A stretch of 64,000 nt of DNA from CAKVLG01 sp045637805 (lineage in GTDB: Bacteria > Bacillota > Clostridia > Christensenellales > UBA1242): assembly GCA_045637805.1 (NCBI GenBank), contig JAZUAE010000001.1:1-64000 (forward strand), in the 5' to 3' direction. Below are positions 1 to 8,125 of the stretch, in pieces. The position numbers and the translations under genes are program-made. Numbering within the stretch: position 1 is the first letter of the stretch; each line of letters starts with the position of its first letter. A model generated the notes under the pieces. The model was given only the letters and a program-made list of their open reading frames with translations, made no database searches and was not told the DNA's origin.

Positions 1-75
1 GCGACTCCAAACAGACTTGAACTGTCGACCTCCTGCGTGACAGGCAGGCGCTCTAACCAACTGAGCTATGGAGCC
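1..75 (-). tRNA. tRNA-Asp (anticodon GTC), 3' end cut by window edge
   Basis: The reverse strand folds as a cloverleaf beginning GGCTCCATAGCTCAG, with the anticodon stem CCTGC/GCAGG enclosing GTC, and a T-arm containing GTTCAAGTC. The acceptor stem GGCTCCA pairs with TGGAGTC. The discriminator G is at position 2, and only the first base of a probable encoded CCA is inside the window. It is the last gene of a three-tRNA cluster read from the promoter near 298-326. Confidence 0.93.
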
Positions 76-82
76 ATAAATT

Positions 83-159
83 TGGTGGGCCTTCACGGAC
101 TTGAACCGCGGACAAACCGGTTATGAGCCGGTTGCTCTAACCAACTGAGCTAAAGGCCC
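83..159 (-). tRNA. tRNA with CAT anticodon, probably tRNA-Ile2 (lysidine type)
   Basis: The cloverleaf begins GGGCCTTTAGCTCAG, has anticodon stem ACCGG/CCGGT around CAT, and ends with an encoded CCA (83-85). A CAT anticodon can mean initiator Met, elongator Met or Ile2. The G1-C72 pair excludes a typical initiator. The GGxCCTTTAGCTCAG start and AAGGxCCA end resemble known Ile2 tRNAs, whose C34 is changed to lysidine by TilS. Elongator Met remains possible. Confidence 0.88.
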
Positions 160-190
160 AAACGCCAGTTGCATCAGCTTGAAAGTTTTA

Positions 191-267
191 TGGTCGGGGT
201 GAAGAGACTCGAACTCCCGGCCCCATGGACCCAAACCATGTGCGCTACCAAACTGCGCTACACCCCG
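191..267 (-). tRNA. tRNA-Pro (anticodon TGG)
   Basis: The reverse strand reads CGGGGTGTAGCGCAG, with anticodon stem CATGG/CCATG around loop TTTGGGT (anticodon TGG), T-arm GTTCGAGTC, acceptor end CACCCCG, discriminator A and encoded CCA (191-193). It is the first gene of the tRNA cluster, about 30 bases downstream of a consensus promoter. Confidence 0.95.
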
Positions 268-297
268 ACAAAAGTATTTTCTCGAGCTGACTCGTTT

Positions 298-326
298 AAT
301 ATACACTATACCGTTTTTATTGTCAA
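298..326 (-). promoter_or_regulatory. Sigma-A promoter of the tRNA cluster
   Basis: On the minus strand TTGACA (321-326) and TATATT (298-303) are separated by exactly 17 bases. It faces the Pro-Ile/Met-Asp tRNA genes and is close to consensus, as expected for stable RNA genes. Confidence 0.85.
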
Positions 327-403
327 CAAATTTTTGAAAATTTTATTTAAAATTTATTCCTTTTTTGTAAAATCGAACAAATTTCATATTATATAATTAA
401 GAG

Positions 404-421
404 AGCCCCAAGTTTGGGGCT
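404..421 (-). terminator. Stem-loop downstream of the ABC-F gene
   Basis: AGCCCCA/TGGGGCT forms a 7-bp GC-rich stem with a four-base loop immediately after the stop codon of the ABC-F gene. The following minus-strand sequence is only moderately T-rich, so termination may be incomplete. Confidence 0.6.
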
Positions 422-425
422 ACAA

Positions 426-1997
426 TTAATCGATACCAAGATACTCATCATAAGTTGTTTCTTTATCAAACACTTTAGTTTTATCTATTACAATTATCCT
501 GTTTGCAACTGATTGTAAAATTTCATGGTCTTGAGAAGTGAAAAGCATTGGAGATTTATAATTTATCATGCCTTTATTTAAAGCAGTAATACTTTCCAAA
601 TCCAAATGGTTGGTTGGTTCATCTAAAATTAAACAGTTACCAGCTGTAAGCATAGCGCGAGCCATCATACATCTAACTTTTTCGCCACCACTAATAACCT
701 TTGCTTTCTTATTACCCTCTTCACCACTAAAGAGCATTCTTCCAAGCCAGCCACGAATAAATGTAGCATCTTTTTCTTTTGAATACTGAGCGAGCCACTC
801 AACTAGAGATAAATCACAGTCCTTGAAATACTTTTCATTATTTTCTGGCAAGTATCCAACAGTAACAGTTGTACCCCATTTAAAGTAACCAGCATCAGCC
901 TCTTCTTCACCCATAAGAACTTTAAAAAGCATTGTTATTACATTTGCTTTGTCGCTTAAAAATGCAATTTTGTCATTTTTGTTAACTGTAAAAGAAATAT
1001 TCTCAAAGTATCCTTTTTTAGTTAATCCTTCAACTTTCAAAATCTCATTACCTACTTCACGTTCAGGTTTAAAGTCAATATATGGATATTTTCTTGAAGA
1101 TGGCTTAATATCAGCAAACTCAAGCTTCTCAAGTTCTTTCTTACGACTTGTTGCTTGTTTACTTTTAGAAGCATTTGCAGCAAACCTTGCAATAAACTCT
1201 TTAAGTTCGGCAGCACGTTGCTCAGCTTTTTTATTTATATCACGAGCCTGACGTTGAAGAAGTTGATTAGTTTCATACCAAAAATCATAGTTACCAACAA
1301 ACATATTGATTTTGCCATAGTCAACATCACAAATATGTGTACAAATCTTATTTAAGAAGTACCTGTTGTGAGATACAACAATAACCATGTTTTCGTAGTT
1401 GAGCAAAAAGTTTTCAAGCCAGTTTACTGTTTTTGCGTCAAGGTTGTTAGTTGGCTCATCAAGTACCAAAATTTCAGGGTTTTTAAATAACGCTCTTGCC
1501 AAAAGAACTTTTACTTTAACCTTAGGCTCAACATCACTCATTAAATTATAATAAACTGAGCTATCAACACCAATCTCAGAAAGTAGCGTTTCAGCTTCAC
1601 CTTCAGCTTCCCAGCCACCTATCTCGCCATACTCAAACTGAAGATCAGCCATACGCATACCATCTTCTTCAGTAATATCTTCTTTTACATACAAGCCATC
1701 TAATTCATTTTTAATCTGCATCAATCTTTCATGTCCACCAAGTACGGTATCAAGCACTGTAAAATTATCATAGGCATTTTGGTTTTGCTCTAAAATACTC
1801 ATACGCTCGCCAGCATCGATAGTAACGCCACCAGAACTTGGCTCAAGTTTACCACATAATACTTTTAAAAATGTAGATTTACCTGCACCATTAGCACCGA
1901 TAATTCCATAACAGTTGCCTTTTTGAAATTTTAAATTAACTTCATCAAATAAAACTCTGCCACCAAATTGAACTCTTACATTATTTACTGTAATCAT
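426..1997 (-). CDS. ABC-F family ATPase (YkpA/YbiT-like) with one degenerate ATP site
   Basis: A 523-residue protein with two ABC ATPase domains joined by a charged linker (about 245-300) and no membrane segments, the layout of ABC-F translation factors that act on the ribosome. Domain 1 has Walker A GANGAGKST (34-42) and Walker B LVLDEPTNNLD; domain 2 has signature ISGGEK (435-440) and Walker B LILDEPTNHLD. The domain 1 signature is changed to MSDVEP (153-158) and the domain 2 Walker A position (about 347-358) has no GxGK[ST]. These two defects fall in the same composite nucleotide site. Start ATG has TAAGGAGA upstream and its own promoter. The exact subfamily and role (translation quality control or drug protection) are unknown. 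Confidence 0.88.
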   Translation of the reverse strand: MITVNNVRVQFGGRVLFDEVNLKFQKGNCYGIIGANGAGKSTFLKVLCGKLEPSSGGVTIDAGERMSILEQNQNAYDNFTVLDTVLGGHERLMQIKNELDGLYVKEDITEEDGMRMADLQFEYGEIGGWEAEGEAETLLSEIGVDSSVYYNLMSDVEPKVKVKVLLARALFKNPEILVLDEPTNNLDAKTVNWLENFLLNYENMVIVVSHNRYFLNKICTHICDVDYGKINMFVGNYDFWYETNQLLQRQARDINKKAEQRAAELKEFIARFAANASKSKQATSRKKELEKLEFADIKPSSRKYPYIDFKPEREVGNEILKVEGLTKKGYFENISFTVNKNDKIAFLSDKANVITMLFKVLMGEEEADAGYFKWGTTVTVGYLPENNEKYFKDCDLSLVEWLAQYSKEKDATFIRGWLGRMLFSGEEGNKKAKVISGGEKVRCMMARAMLTAGNCLILDEPTNHLDLESITALNKGMINYKSPMLFTSQDHEILQSVANRIIVIDKTKVFDKETTYDEYLGID

Positions 1998-2018
1998 ACT
2001 TATCTCCTTATCCCGATT

Positions 2019-2047
2019 AGTTTAGCCTAAATTTTTAGTATTGTCAA
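2019..2047 (-). promoter_or_regulatory. Sigma-A promoter of the ABC-F gene
   Basis: TTGACA (2042-2047) and TAAACT (2019-2024) on the minus strand have a 17-base spacer. The start codon of the ABC-F gene lies about 20 bases downstream of the -10 box. The promoter region is shared with the divergent gpsA gene. Confidence 0.75.
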
Positions 2048-2067
2048 CCAAAAGACACTTAAAACGT

Positions 2068-2097
2068 TTGCCAATAAGAAGGTGATTTTGTTAAAAT
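2068..2097 (+). promoter_or_regulatory. Probable promoter of gpsA
   Basis: TTGCCA (2068-2073) and TAAAAT (2092-2097) are 18 bases apart on the plus strand, followed by a short leader with AAGGAGA just before the gpsA ATG. Confidence 0.55.
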
Positions 2098-2123
2098 AAA
2101 TAAATAAATAAGGAGAATATATT

Positions 2124-3086
2124 ATGAATTATACAGTATTAGGTTGCGGAAGATGGGGATCATTTATCGGTTGGTATTTAGATCACACTGGACACGATAC
2201 AACAATGTGGGGTTTGGCTGAAGACGATTATGTAAAAAATTTCTTTTCTACACGTAAAAATGATTATGTTACATTACCTGAGAGCATTCATCTAACAAAT
2301 GACTTAAAAGAGGCTGTTGATAAAAATGATCACATAGTAATTTCTATCAGTAGTCAAGCGTTGCGTAGTTTTATGGGCAATGTTGCCAAAATAGACGGAT
2401 ACAAAGATAAAAAATACACACTTTGCATGAAAGGTATTGAAGACAATACCGGAAAAAGATTGTCTGAAATACTAATTGAAAACGGCGTACCAAAAGAAAA
2501 TATTTCAGTATGGGTCGGCCCAGGTCATATACAAGAATTTACCAGAGGCGTGCCTGGTTGCATGATTATAGACGCTTATGATAAAAATTTATCTGAAAAA
2601 TTAATTAAAGACTTACGCTCAGACTTGATTAGATATTATCAAGGTGAAGACATTATCGGTTCAGAAATAGGTGCTGCCGCTAAAAACGTTATGGGCATTG
2701 CAGCCGGCATGCTTGACGGTGGTGGATACTCTTCCCTTAAAGGCACACTTATGGCAAGAGGTGCAAGAGAAGTTTCAAGACTAATCAAGGCTGCGGGTGG
2801 AAATGAACTTTCAGCATATGGCCTTTGCCATCTTGGCGACTATGAGGCAACACTATTTTCACTTCATAGCCACAATAGAAAGTTTGGTGAAACATTTGTT
2901 AAAGGTGAATCATTTGAAAAACTTGCCGAAGGTGTAAAAACAAGTTCTGCAATGTTAGACATGGCAGACAGATACGGCGTCGAACTCCCTATTACTCGTG
3001 CCGTAAATAAAATAATTACTGAGAATGCCGACCCTATGCAAACACTCCTATCACTCTTTGCTAGAACAAATTTGAATGAATTTTAA
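2124..3086 (+). CDS. gpsA: Glycerol-3-phosphate dehydrogenase [NAD(P)+]
   Basis: A 320-residue cytoplasmic enzyme that would reduce dihydroxyacetone phosphate to sn-glycerol 3-phosphate, the backbone for phospholipid synthesis. It begins with a Rossmann fold in which the usual GAGxxG is GCGRWG (residues 8-13). It has the family motif WVGPGH and the C-terminal region GAAAKNVMGIAAGM containing the catalytic lysine, which matches the AxKN motif of GpsA. Length is about the family norm (330). It has its own promoter and a good Shine-Dalgarno. It stands alone here, whereas in many Firmicutes gpsA follows der/plsY. Confidence 0.93.
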   Translation: MNYTVLGCGRWGSFIGWYLDHTGHDTTMWGLAEDDYVKNFFSTRKNDYVTLPESIHLTNDLKEAVDKNDHIVISISSQALRSFMGNVAKIDGYKDKKYTLCMKGIEDNTGKRLSEILIENGVPKENISVWVGPGHIQEFTRGVPGCMIIDAYDKNLSEKLIKDLRSDLIRYYQGEDIIGSEIGAAAKNVMGIAAGMLDGGGYSSLKGTLMARGAREVSRLIKAAGGNELSAYGLCHLGDYEATLFSLHSHNRKFGETFVKGESFEKLAEGVKTSSAMLDMADRYGVELPITRAVNKIITENADPMQTLLSLFARTNLNEF

Positions 3087-3107
3087 TAAAAAACATATAT
3101 TTTCACA

Positions 3108-3142
3108 CAAAAATACCGCAATTTTGCAGTTTTTGTATATTT
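3108..3142 (+). terminator. Possible weak terminator of gpsA
   Basis: CAAAAA (3108-3113) pairs with TTTTTG (3130-3135), with an inner GCAA/TTGC stem, followed by TATATTTT. The stem is AT-rich and interrupted, so some read-through into tspO is likely. Confidence 0.35.
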
Positions 3143-3169
3143 TACAAAAATTTGCACATTATTAGATTT

Positions 3170-3655
3170 ATGGTAAATAAAAAAGGTAAATGGTGGCTTG
3201 AAGCCATAATTATAATCGGTGGAACTTTACTTCTTGGAGGAATTGCTACCCTGCTTGGTGGCAGAATTTTTAACTTTGATAAATATACTATGCCAGCAGG
3301 TGTTGTTCCAGACATTGTATTCCCGATTAGCTGGGCGATTATATACCTTGCAATCGGAATCAGCTCATTTCTGGTATGGCGAGATAAAGAAATAAAACGT
3401 GTTAATAGAAAGACCGATTTAATATGGTTTACTATTCACATGCTATTCAATATTCTTTGGCCACTATTCTTCTTTAGACTTGGCTGGATTGTAGTTGCAT
3501 GTATTGATTTATCATTAATAGTTATTACAGCAATTATTGTAATGTATAGATACTACGACTCAAATCTACCAGCAGGCATAATTTTTACATTATATGTTGC
3601 CTGGCTAATATACGCAATGTACTTAAATCTTGGAATAGTAATTTTGAATATGTAA
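3170..3655 (+). CDS. tspO: TspO/MBR family membrane protein
   Basis: A roughly 161-residue, five-helix integral membrane protein of the tryptophan-rich sensory protein/translocator family, which binds porphyrins and related ligands. The characteristic elements are seen: FPISWAIIYLAIGIS early, NILWPLFFF in the middle, and a final helix ending LNLGIVILN. I chose ATG at 3170; the frame is also open from a TTG at 3152, but neither has a Shine-Dalgarno sequence. TTTACA-16-TAGATT sits directly upstream of 3170, so the mRNA could be leaderless. The last 37 bases recur at 5392-5428 (see repeat). Confidence 0.85.
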   Translation: MVNKKGKWWLEAIIIIGGTLLLGGIATLLGGRIFNFDKYTMPAGVVPDIVFPISWAIIYLAIGISSFLVWRDKEIKRVNRKTDLIWFTIHMLFNILWPLFFFRLGWIVVACIDLSLIVITAIIVMYRYYDSNLPAGIIFTLYVAWLIYAMYLNLGIVILNM

Positions 3656-3659
3656 AAAA
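3623..3659 (+). repeat. Direct repeat copy 1 (3' end of tspO)
   Basis: These 37 bases, encoding the last ten residues of TspO plus its stop and a run of A, recur at 5392-5428 with only two differences, in the same orientation. The two copies flank the orphan gene at 3765-5279, and each copy is followed at once by a different terminator hairpin. Confidence 0.85.
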
Positions 3660-3690
3660 ACGGAACACCTGTTCCGTTTTTATTATTTTT
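3660..3690. terminator. Bidirectional terminator between tspO and the orphan gene
   Basis: ACGGAAC (3660-3666) and GTTCCGT (3671-3677) form a stem with loop ACCT, flanked by an A-run on the left and a T-run on the right. It can serve both tspO (plus) and the convergent gene ending at 3765 (minus). Confidence 0.85.
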
Positions 3691-3764
3691 AACCAAATTA
3701 AGTAATTTTTTATATATTATTTATTTAAAAATTAAAACAATACACATATTATAAAATTATTATT

Positions 3765-5279
3765 TTATTCATAGACATTTAATATTTCTTCTATAGAATT
3801 TATATTTTTAGTTGTATTTTTTAAATTTCTTTCTTTTTCTTTTGCAAGTTTTGCTTTATTTTCTGCAAGCTTACGTTCAATTCTATCATTGACAATTCTC
3901 ATTCTTTCAGCAATTTTTTCAGCAATTCTTTCCTCTTCTTCTGCTTTAGCCTTTTCATTGTAGCATTCTTGTACTTGATTTTTTAGGTAATCAGTTTCAA
4001 GCACAACCTTTTTGGAAATAAGTTGTTTGATAGAGTTTACATAATCATTATATTTTTTTATATCAAAATGAGAAGGATCTTCATTATTCTTTTTATTTAA
4101 CTTTTCGGTTAAACCAACAATAACCGCATCAACAAAACTTTCTACTTTATCTTTATCTGCAAACAAATGTGTAGGAATATAATCAAAAAATTTTGGATCA
4201 ACACGTAAAATATCAACAATATCAACGTGTTCCTTGTTATTCAATTCGCTTGGTAAATGATATTCATCACTTGTTGTTTGTCTATCGTATGAAGCAATGT
4301 CAAATATAACAGATAAACCGTTTCGTCTTATCAACATAAAATGTTCATTTGCATTATAATCAACAAGGGAAGTGTAATAATTAAAATATCCGCTTGACAA
4401 TCTCACTCTTCTTTCAGTTTTTTTACTCGGATCGGTAGGTTTTATTACATAATTATAGGAAAAACCATTTTCAGATTCTAACCAAAAATAATTTTTACCA
4501 TCATATGTTATCTTTAGACAATCGATTTTAGCAAGAAGATCATTAAGACTTTTAGCGACCACTTGTTTGGACACTTTTGAATGTTCCATTTGTATTGCCT
4601 TATATAAATCATTCTCTTTAATAACATAAAACCCTTTTTTTTGAGCTGGCATACATTCTATTACTGACGCGCTATTTGATAAAAGAGAATTGCCTGATAG
4701 ATAATAATAATCTCCAATATTTTCATTCTTTTTATTTAAAACATCTTCAATAAAAATCACTCTATGATCTTGTGCATCGGAAAGAATACTATTGTAAATA
4801 CCAACACCACCTTCCGAAAATTTAAACATTTCGCCATTTTTATCGTGAATTACAACTGTTAACGTATCATTTACATTTCCAGAAAAGTAAGAAAATGGAG
4901 TTGAATCTTTCATATCACCCACAAAAGGTTTATATTCTGTAAACCAAGATCCTAAGTTGTTACCATTTCTATCAATAGTTCCAAAGCTATCTAATCCAAA
5001 ATAGGTACATTTTTCTTTATCAAATAATAGATAATAAAAATCTCCCGATTCGCTAGGTTGACACCATTCATCATCAAAAGAAACATTTTCATCAGATTTA
5101 TTGAATGCAACATACAATTCAAACTTACCACTTGGAGCTTCATACCCATATTTTCTTAATGTCGTTACTTCAGGATAAATAGCCTTTAAATGTTTGAACG
5201 CCACTTCTAATTTTTGCTTTTTTAATTCCAACTTTTGTTTTACTTCTTCTACGTTTTCTATTTCTACCTTTTCCACCAT
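3765..5279 (-). CDS. Unknown 504-residue protein with coiled-coil ends
   Basis: I do not recognise this protein. It has no signal peptide or membrane helix and should be cytoplasmic. Residues 1-35 and about 430-490 are rich in E, K and R with heptad-like spacing (probable coiled coils). The middle is a tyrosine/aspartate/asparagine-rich, beta-like region with repeated aromatic patches such as GDFYYLLFD, GYFNYY and NYFWLE. No catalytic motif stands out. It has its own sigma-A promoter and AGAGGT upstream of the ATG, and ends at the bidirectional terminator shared with tspO. It lies between two copies of the tspO 3' end, which suggests that it was inserted there. Confidence 0.7.
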   Translation of the reverse strand: MVEKVEIENVEEVKQKLELKKQKLEVAFKHLKAIYPEVTTLRKYGYEAPSGKFELYVAFNKSDENVSFDDEWCQPSESGDFYYLLFDKEKCTYFGLDSFGTIDRNGNNLGSWFTEYKPFVGDMKDSTPFSYFSGNVNDTLTVVIHDKNGEMFKFSEGGVGIYNSILSDAQDHRVIFIEDVLNKKNENIGDYYYLSGNSLLSNSASVIECMPAQKKGFYVIKENDLYKAIQMEHSKVSKQVVAKSLNDLLAKIDCLKITYDGKNYFWLESENGFSYNYVIKPTDPSKKTERRVRLSSGYFNYYTSLVDYNANEHFMLIRRNGLSVIFDIASYDRQTTSDEYHLPSELNNKEHVDIVDILRVDPKFFDYIPTHLFADKDKVESFVDAVIVGLTEKLNKKNNEDPSHFDIKKYNDYVNSIKQLISKKVVLETDYLKNQVQECYNEKAKAEEEERIAEKIAERMRIVNDRIERKLAENKAKLAKEKERNLKNTTKNINSIEEILNVYE

Positions 5280-5303
5280 TTTACCTCTAAACTAATATAA
5301 ATA

Positions 5304-5331
5304 ATTATATCATATAAAACGCAAAAGTCAA
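5304..5331 (-). promoter_or_regulatory. Sigma-A promoter of the 504-aa orphan gene
   Basis: TTGACT (5326-5331) and a perfect TATAAT (5304-5309) with a 16-base spacer on the minus strand, about 25 bases upstream of the ATG at 5279. Confidence 0.8.
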
Positions 5332-5376
5332 TACTACCTCTATTAATTAAAATACACTTCAAAACATATCATTTAA

Positions 5377-5424
5377 GCTTTATATATACAATTAAATCTT
5401 GGAATATTAATTTTGAATATATAA
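5377..5424 (+). pseudogene. Relic of a second tspO 3' end
   Basis: In the frame of tspO, 5392-5424 encodes LNLGILILNI followed by TAA, against LNLGIVILNM-stop in intact tspO. Similarity continues weakly leftward to about 5377 with a small deletion. Nothing upstream in this frame encodes the rest of TspO. The relic is too short to function; it marks a former duplication or an insertion breakpoint. A terminator hairpin follows it directly. Confidence 0.7.
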
Positions 5425-5428
5425 AAAA
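5392..5428 (+). repeat. Direct repeat copy 2 (tspO 3' end)
   Basis: 35 of 37 bases are identical to 3623-3659, in the same orientation. Adjacent sequence differs: the hairpin after copy 1 is based on CGGAAC, that after copy 2 on GAATGCCA. Confidence 0.85.
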
Positions 5429-5459
5429 GAATGCCAACTTTGGCATTCTTTTTTTTTGT
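5427..5459. terminator. Bidirectional terminator
   Basis: AAGAATGCCA (5427-5436) and TGGCATTCTT (5441-5450) form a 10-bp stem with loop ACTT, with an A-run left and a T-run right. On the minus strand it ends the transcript carrying the 89-aa gene; on the plus strand it lies just after the tspO relic. Confidence 0.85.
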
Positions 5460-5471
5460 GTTATATGAAAA

Positions 5472-5741
5472 TTAATAATAATCATGGTAATAATATTCAT
5501 CTTCTTCTTGTTCTTTCAATTTTTCCATGTACTTTTTTGTAACTTCTTCCTGCGACTTGGAATGAAAATAAAGTGGAGAGCCATGCTCAGGGCAAGAATT
5601 AACAACTGTATCTGACACACCAGTAACCTCTTCCCAAGTAGATTCATCTTTTACATTTTTAACCATTACACTTTTATCTTTACACTTTGGGTGTTTTTTT
5701 ATAAATTCACCTATAAATTCATATAATTCTTCAATAGTCAT
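5472..5741 (-). CDS. Small acidic hypothetical protein (89 aa)
   Basis: Not recognised. The protein is hydrophilic, begins MTIEELYEFIGEF, contains a His/Cys segment NSCPEHGSP in the middle and ends with an acidic, tyrosine-rich tail (EEDEYYYHDYY). There is no membrane segment. The frame is open to an earlier ATG at 5753, but the bases there form a perfect GGAGG Shine-Dalgarno five bases before ATG 5741, so I take 5741 as the start. It follows tex by 34 bases without a clear promoter and is probably co-transcribed with it. Confidence 0.65.
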   Translation of the reverse strand: MTIEELYEFIGEFIKKHPKCKDKSVMVKNVKDESTWEEVTGVSDTVVNSCPEHGSPLYFHSKSQEEVTKKYMEKLKEQEEDEYYYHDYY

Positions 5742-5775
5742 AAAATCCTCCATTTATTTTTACTTAATCAATTTT

Positions 5776-8016
5776 TTAATCTTCTATGCTAGTTTTTTTA
5801 ATTGAAAGACCTATTCTCTTCTTTGGAATATCAAGAGATATTACTTTTACGTTTACAATTTGCCCAACAGTTAATTCTTCACTTGGGTGCTTTATAAACC
5901 TATCACAAATTTCACTGATATGAACCAAGCCGTCTTGATGCACACCTATATCCACAAACGCACCAAAGTCGATAACATTTCTAACGGTACCTTTAAGGGT
6001 CATTCCCTCTTTTAAGTCTTCTATTCCAAGCACATCACTCCTAAGTTCCAAGTGCTCAGCTTCTTCACGAATATCTCTGCCAGGTTTTATAAGTTCATTT
6101 ATAATGTCAAGCATTGTTGGAACACCAAGACCAACTTCCTTTGCGAGCCTTTCTTCACCATATTCAGAAACTAGTTCTGGAAGTTTAGCTACATTGCCAT
6201 TTTTCACGTCTTGTTCACTCATACCGAACACTTTTAAAAGACTTTTAGCACTGTCATAACTTTCAGGATGAACTGATGTATTGTCTAAAATTTCCTTTCC
6301 ATCAATGATTCTAAGGAAACCAGCACATTGCTCGAACGCTTTATCACCAAGCTTAGGAACTTTCTTTATATCTTTTCTAGATTTAAATGCACCGTTTTCT
6401 TCGCGGTAAGCAACAATGTTTTTAGCTATACCTTCGTTAAGTCCCGCAACTCTTTTTAACAGACTTGGACTTGCAGTATTAACATCTGCACCAACAGCGT
6501 TAACACAATCTTCAACAACACCGTCTAACACTTCGGTTAAACGTTTTTGTGGCATATCGTGTTGATATTGACCAACGCCTATTGATTTTACATCAATTTT
6601 TATAAGCTCAGCTAAAGGATCTTGCAAGCGTCTTGCGATAGAAACAGCACTTCTAAGATTTACATTAAAGTCTGGAAATTCTTCTGCACCGATTTTTGAC
6701 GCTGAATAAACTGATGCACCAGCCTCTGAAACCACAGCATAGTTCACTTTTCTACTCAAAATCTTTAATAAATCTGCAACAAAGATCTCACTTTCCTTGC
6801 TCGCAGTACCATTACCGATTGAAATAACATCAACATTATGTTTAGAAATAAGCATTGACATAATACGTTTTGCCTCATCAACCTTTTTAAATGGCTCTGT
6901 TGGATAAATCACATTAGTATCTAGGACTTTACCATTTTCATCAATAACAGCGAGCTTACAACCCATGCGGTAACCAGGGTCAAAACCAAGTATTACTTTA
7001 CCTTTAAGAGGAGCCTCCATTAAAAGTGGTTTTAGGTTTAATTCAAAATTATGAATAGCCTGTTCATTTGCTTTGTCGGTAAGATCATTACGCACTTCTC
7101 TTTCGATGCTTGGAAAAATAAGTCTGTCGAATGAATCTTTTTGTGTATCGACTAAAATATCTGAGAAAATTGATTCTTTCACTTTGAAGTGTCTAGCAAT
7201 TATACCCAAGCATTTTTCCTCATTTATCTCAAGCTCGACTTTTAAGAATCCCTCATTTTCACCGCGGTTAATTGCAAGTACTCTATGTGATGGGATTTTT
7301 GCAACTTCTTGCTTAAAACCATCGTACATTTTGTATGTATCTGCTGATGAAGCCTTATCATTACCTTCTTTTTCAGCATACTTATCAGCATTATTTATAA
7401 CTTTTACTTCATCTTTTTTTGCTTTTTTCTCTTTTTTCATGCTAGATAAAATAAAAGCTGTTTTTTGCAAGAACTCACGAATATCTTTTCTTGTGTCACT
7501 GTCATCACTAATGCGCTCTGCAATAATGTCCTTTGCGCCCTGAATAGCTTCTTCTACTGTTTTTACACCTTTTTCTTCATTGACAAAATCGCTTGTAATT
7601 TCTTCAACCGTTTTTGAAGTAGCCTCTTGCTTCATAAAGATATCAGCTAAAGGCTCTAAACCTTTGCTAATCGCCTCGGTTGCTCTTGTCTTTCTTTTTG
7701 GTTTGAAAGGTCTATAAATATCTTCAAGCTCAGTAAGCGTTTTTGCATTATCAAGTTTAGCAACAATCTCATCAGTAAGTTTGTCTTGTTCACTAATAGA
7801 TTTAATGATTGTTTGCTTTCTATCTTCAAAATTCCTAAGATAATTAAGTCTATCAGCAAAAGTTCTGATCACTTGATCATCTAGACTGCCATGCATCTCT
7901 TTTCTATACCTGGCAATAAACGGTATAGTCGCCCCTTCGTCTAAAAGAGTTATTAAATTATTAGAATACTCCTCTTTAATATTAAATTCTAACGCTAAAG
8001 CTTTAAATATTTCCAT
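5776..8016 (-). CDS. tex: Tex, S1-domain RNA-binding transcription accessory protein
   Basis: A 746-residue cytoplasmic protein with the full Tex architecture. It has an N-terminal helical region with FIARYRKE (about 35-42) and a YqgF/RNase-H-like domain (GFDPGYRMGCKLAVID, about 345-360). Next come helix-hairpin-helix repeats (VNTASPSLLKRVAGL, then FKSRKDIKKVPKLGDKAFEQ). A C-terminal S1 RNA-binding domain spans about 670-740 and includes VDIGVHQDGLVHISE. Tex proteins bind RNA and affect transcription; the precise role is not settled. AAGGAAG precedes the ATG, and the gene has its own sigma-A-like promoter. Length agrees with the family. Confidence 0.95.
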   Translation of the reverse strand: MEIFKALALEFNIKEEYSNNLITLLDEGATIPFIARYRKEMHGSLDDQVIRTFADRLNYLRNFEDRKQTIIKSISEQDKLTDEIVAKLDNAKTLTELEDIYRPFKPKRKTRATEAISKGLEPLADIFMKQEATSKTVEEITSDFVNEEKGVKTVEEAIQGAKDIIAERISDDSDTRKDIREFLQKTAFILSSMKKEKKAKKDEVKVINNADKYAEKEGNDKASSADTYKMYDGFKQEVAKIPSHRVLAINRGENEGFLKVELEINEEKCLGIIARHFKVKESIFSDILVDTQKDSFDRLIFPSIEREVRNDLTDKANEQAIHNFELNLKPLLMEAPLKGKVILGFDPGYRMGCKLAVIDENGKVLDTNVIYPTEPFKKVDEAKRIMSMLISKHNVDVISIGNGTASKESEIFVADLLKILSRKVNYAVVSEAGASVYSASKIGAEEFPDFNVNLRSAVSIARRLQDPLAELIKIDVKSIGVGQYQHDMPQKRLTEVLDGVVEDCVNAVGADVNTASPSLLKRVAGLNEGIAKNIVAYREENGAFKSRKDIKKVPKLGDKAFEQCAGFLRIIDGKEILDNTSVHPESYDSAKSLLKVFGMSEQDVKNGNVAKLPELVSEYGEERLAKEVGLGVPTMLDIINELIKPGRDIREEAEHLELRSDVLGIEDLKEGMTLKGTVRNVIDFGAFVDIGVHQDGLVHISEICDRFIKHPSEELTVGQIVNVKVISLDIPKKRIGLSIKKTSIED

Positions 8017-8049
8017 AAATACTTCCTTTTGTTGTAGTTTCTTCCTTAC

Positions 8050-8079
8050 ATTGTATCAAATTTTACTATAAAAAGACAA
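8050..8079 (-). promoter_or_regulatory. Promoter of tex
   Basis: TTGTCT (8074-8079) and TACAAT (8050-8055) with an 18-base spacer on the minus strand, about 35 bases upstream of the tex start codon. Confidence 0.65.
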
Positions 8080-8102
8080 ACATATAAGAAAATTTGCATA
8101 AA

Positions 8103-8125
8103 AAAACGGGCAAAAGCCCGTTTTT
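8103..8125 (-). terminator. Terminator of the NUDIX gene
   Basis: ACGGGC/GCCCGT stem with AAAA loop, extended by A-T pairs and followed on the minus strand by seven T residues. It overlaps the stop codon of the NUDIX gene. Confidence 0.88.

Noticed and set aside
7073..7543. Plus-strand open frame of 156 codons inside tex
   Set aside because: Antisense to the conserved middle of tex; serine- and phenylalanine-rich shadow translation without a promoter or Shine-Dalgarno.
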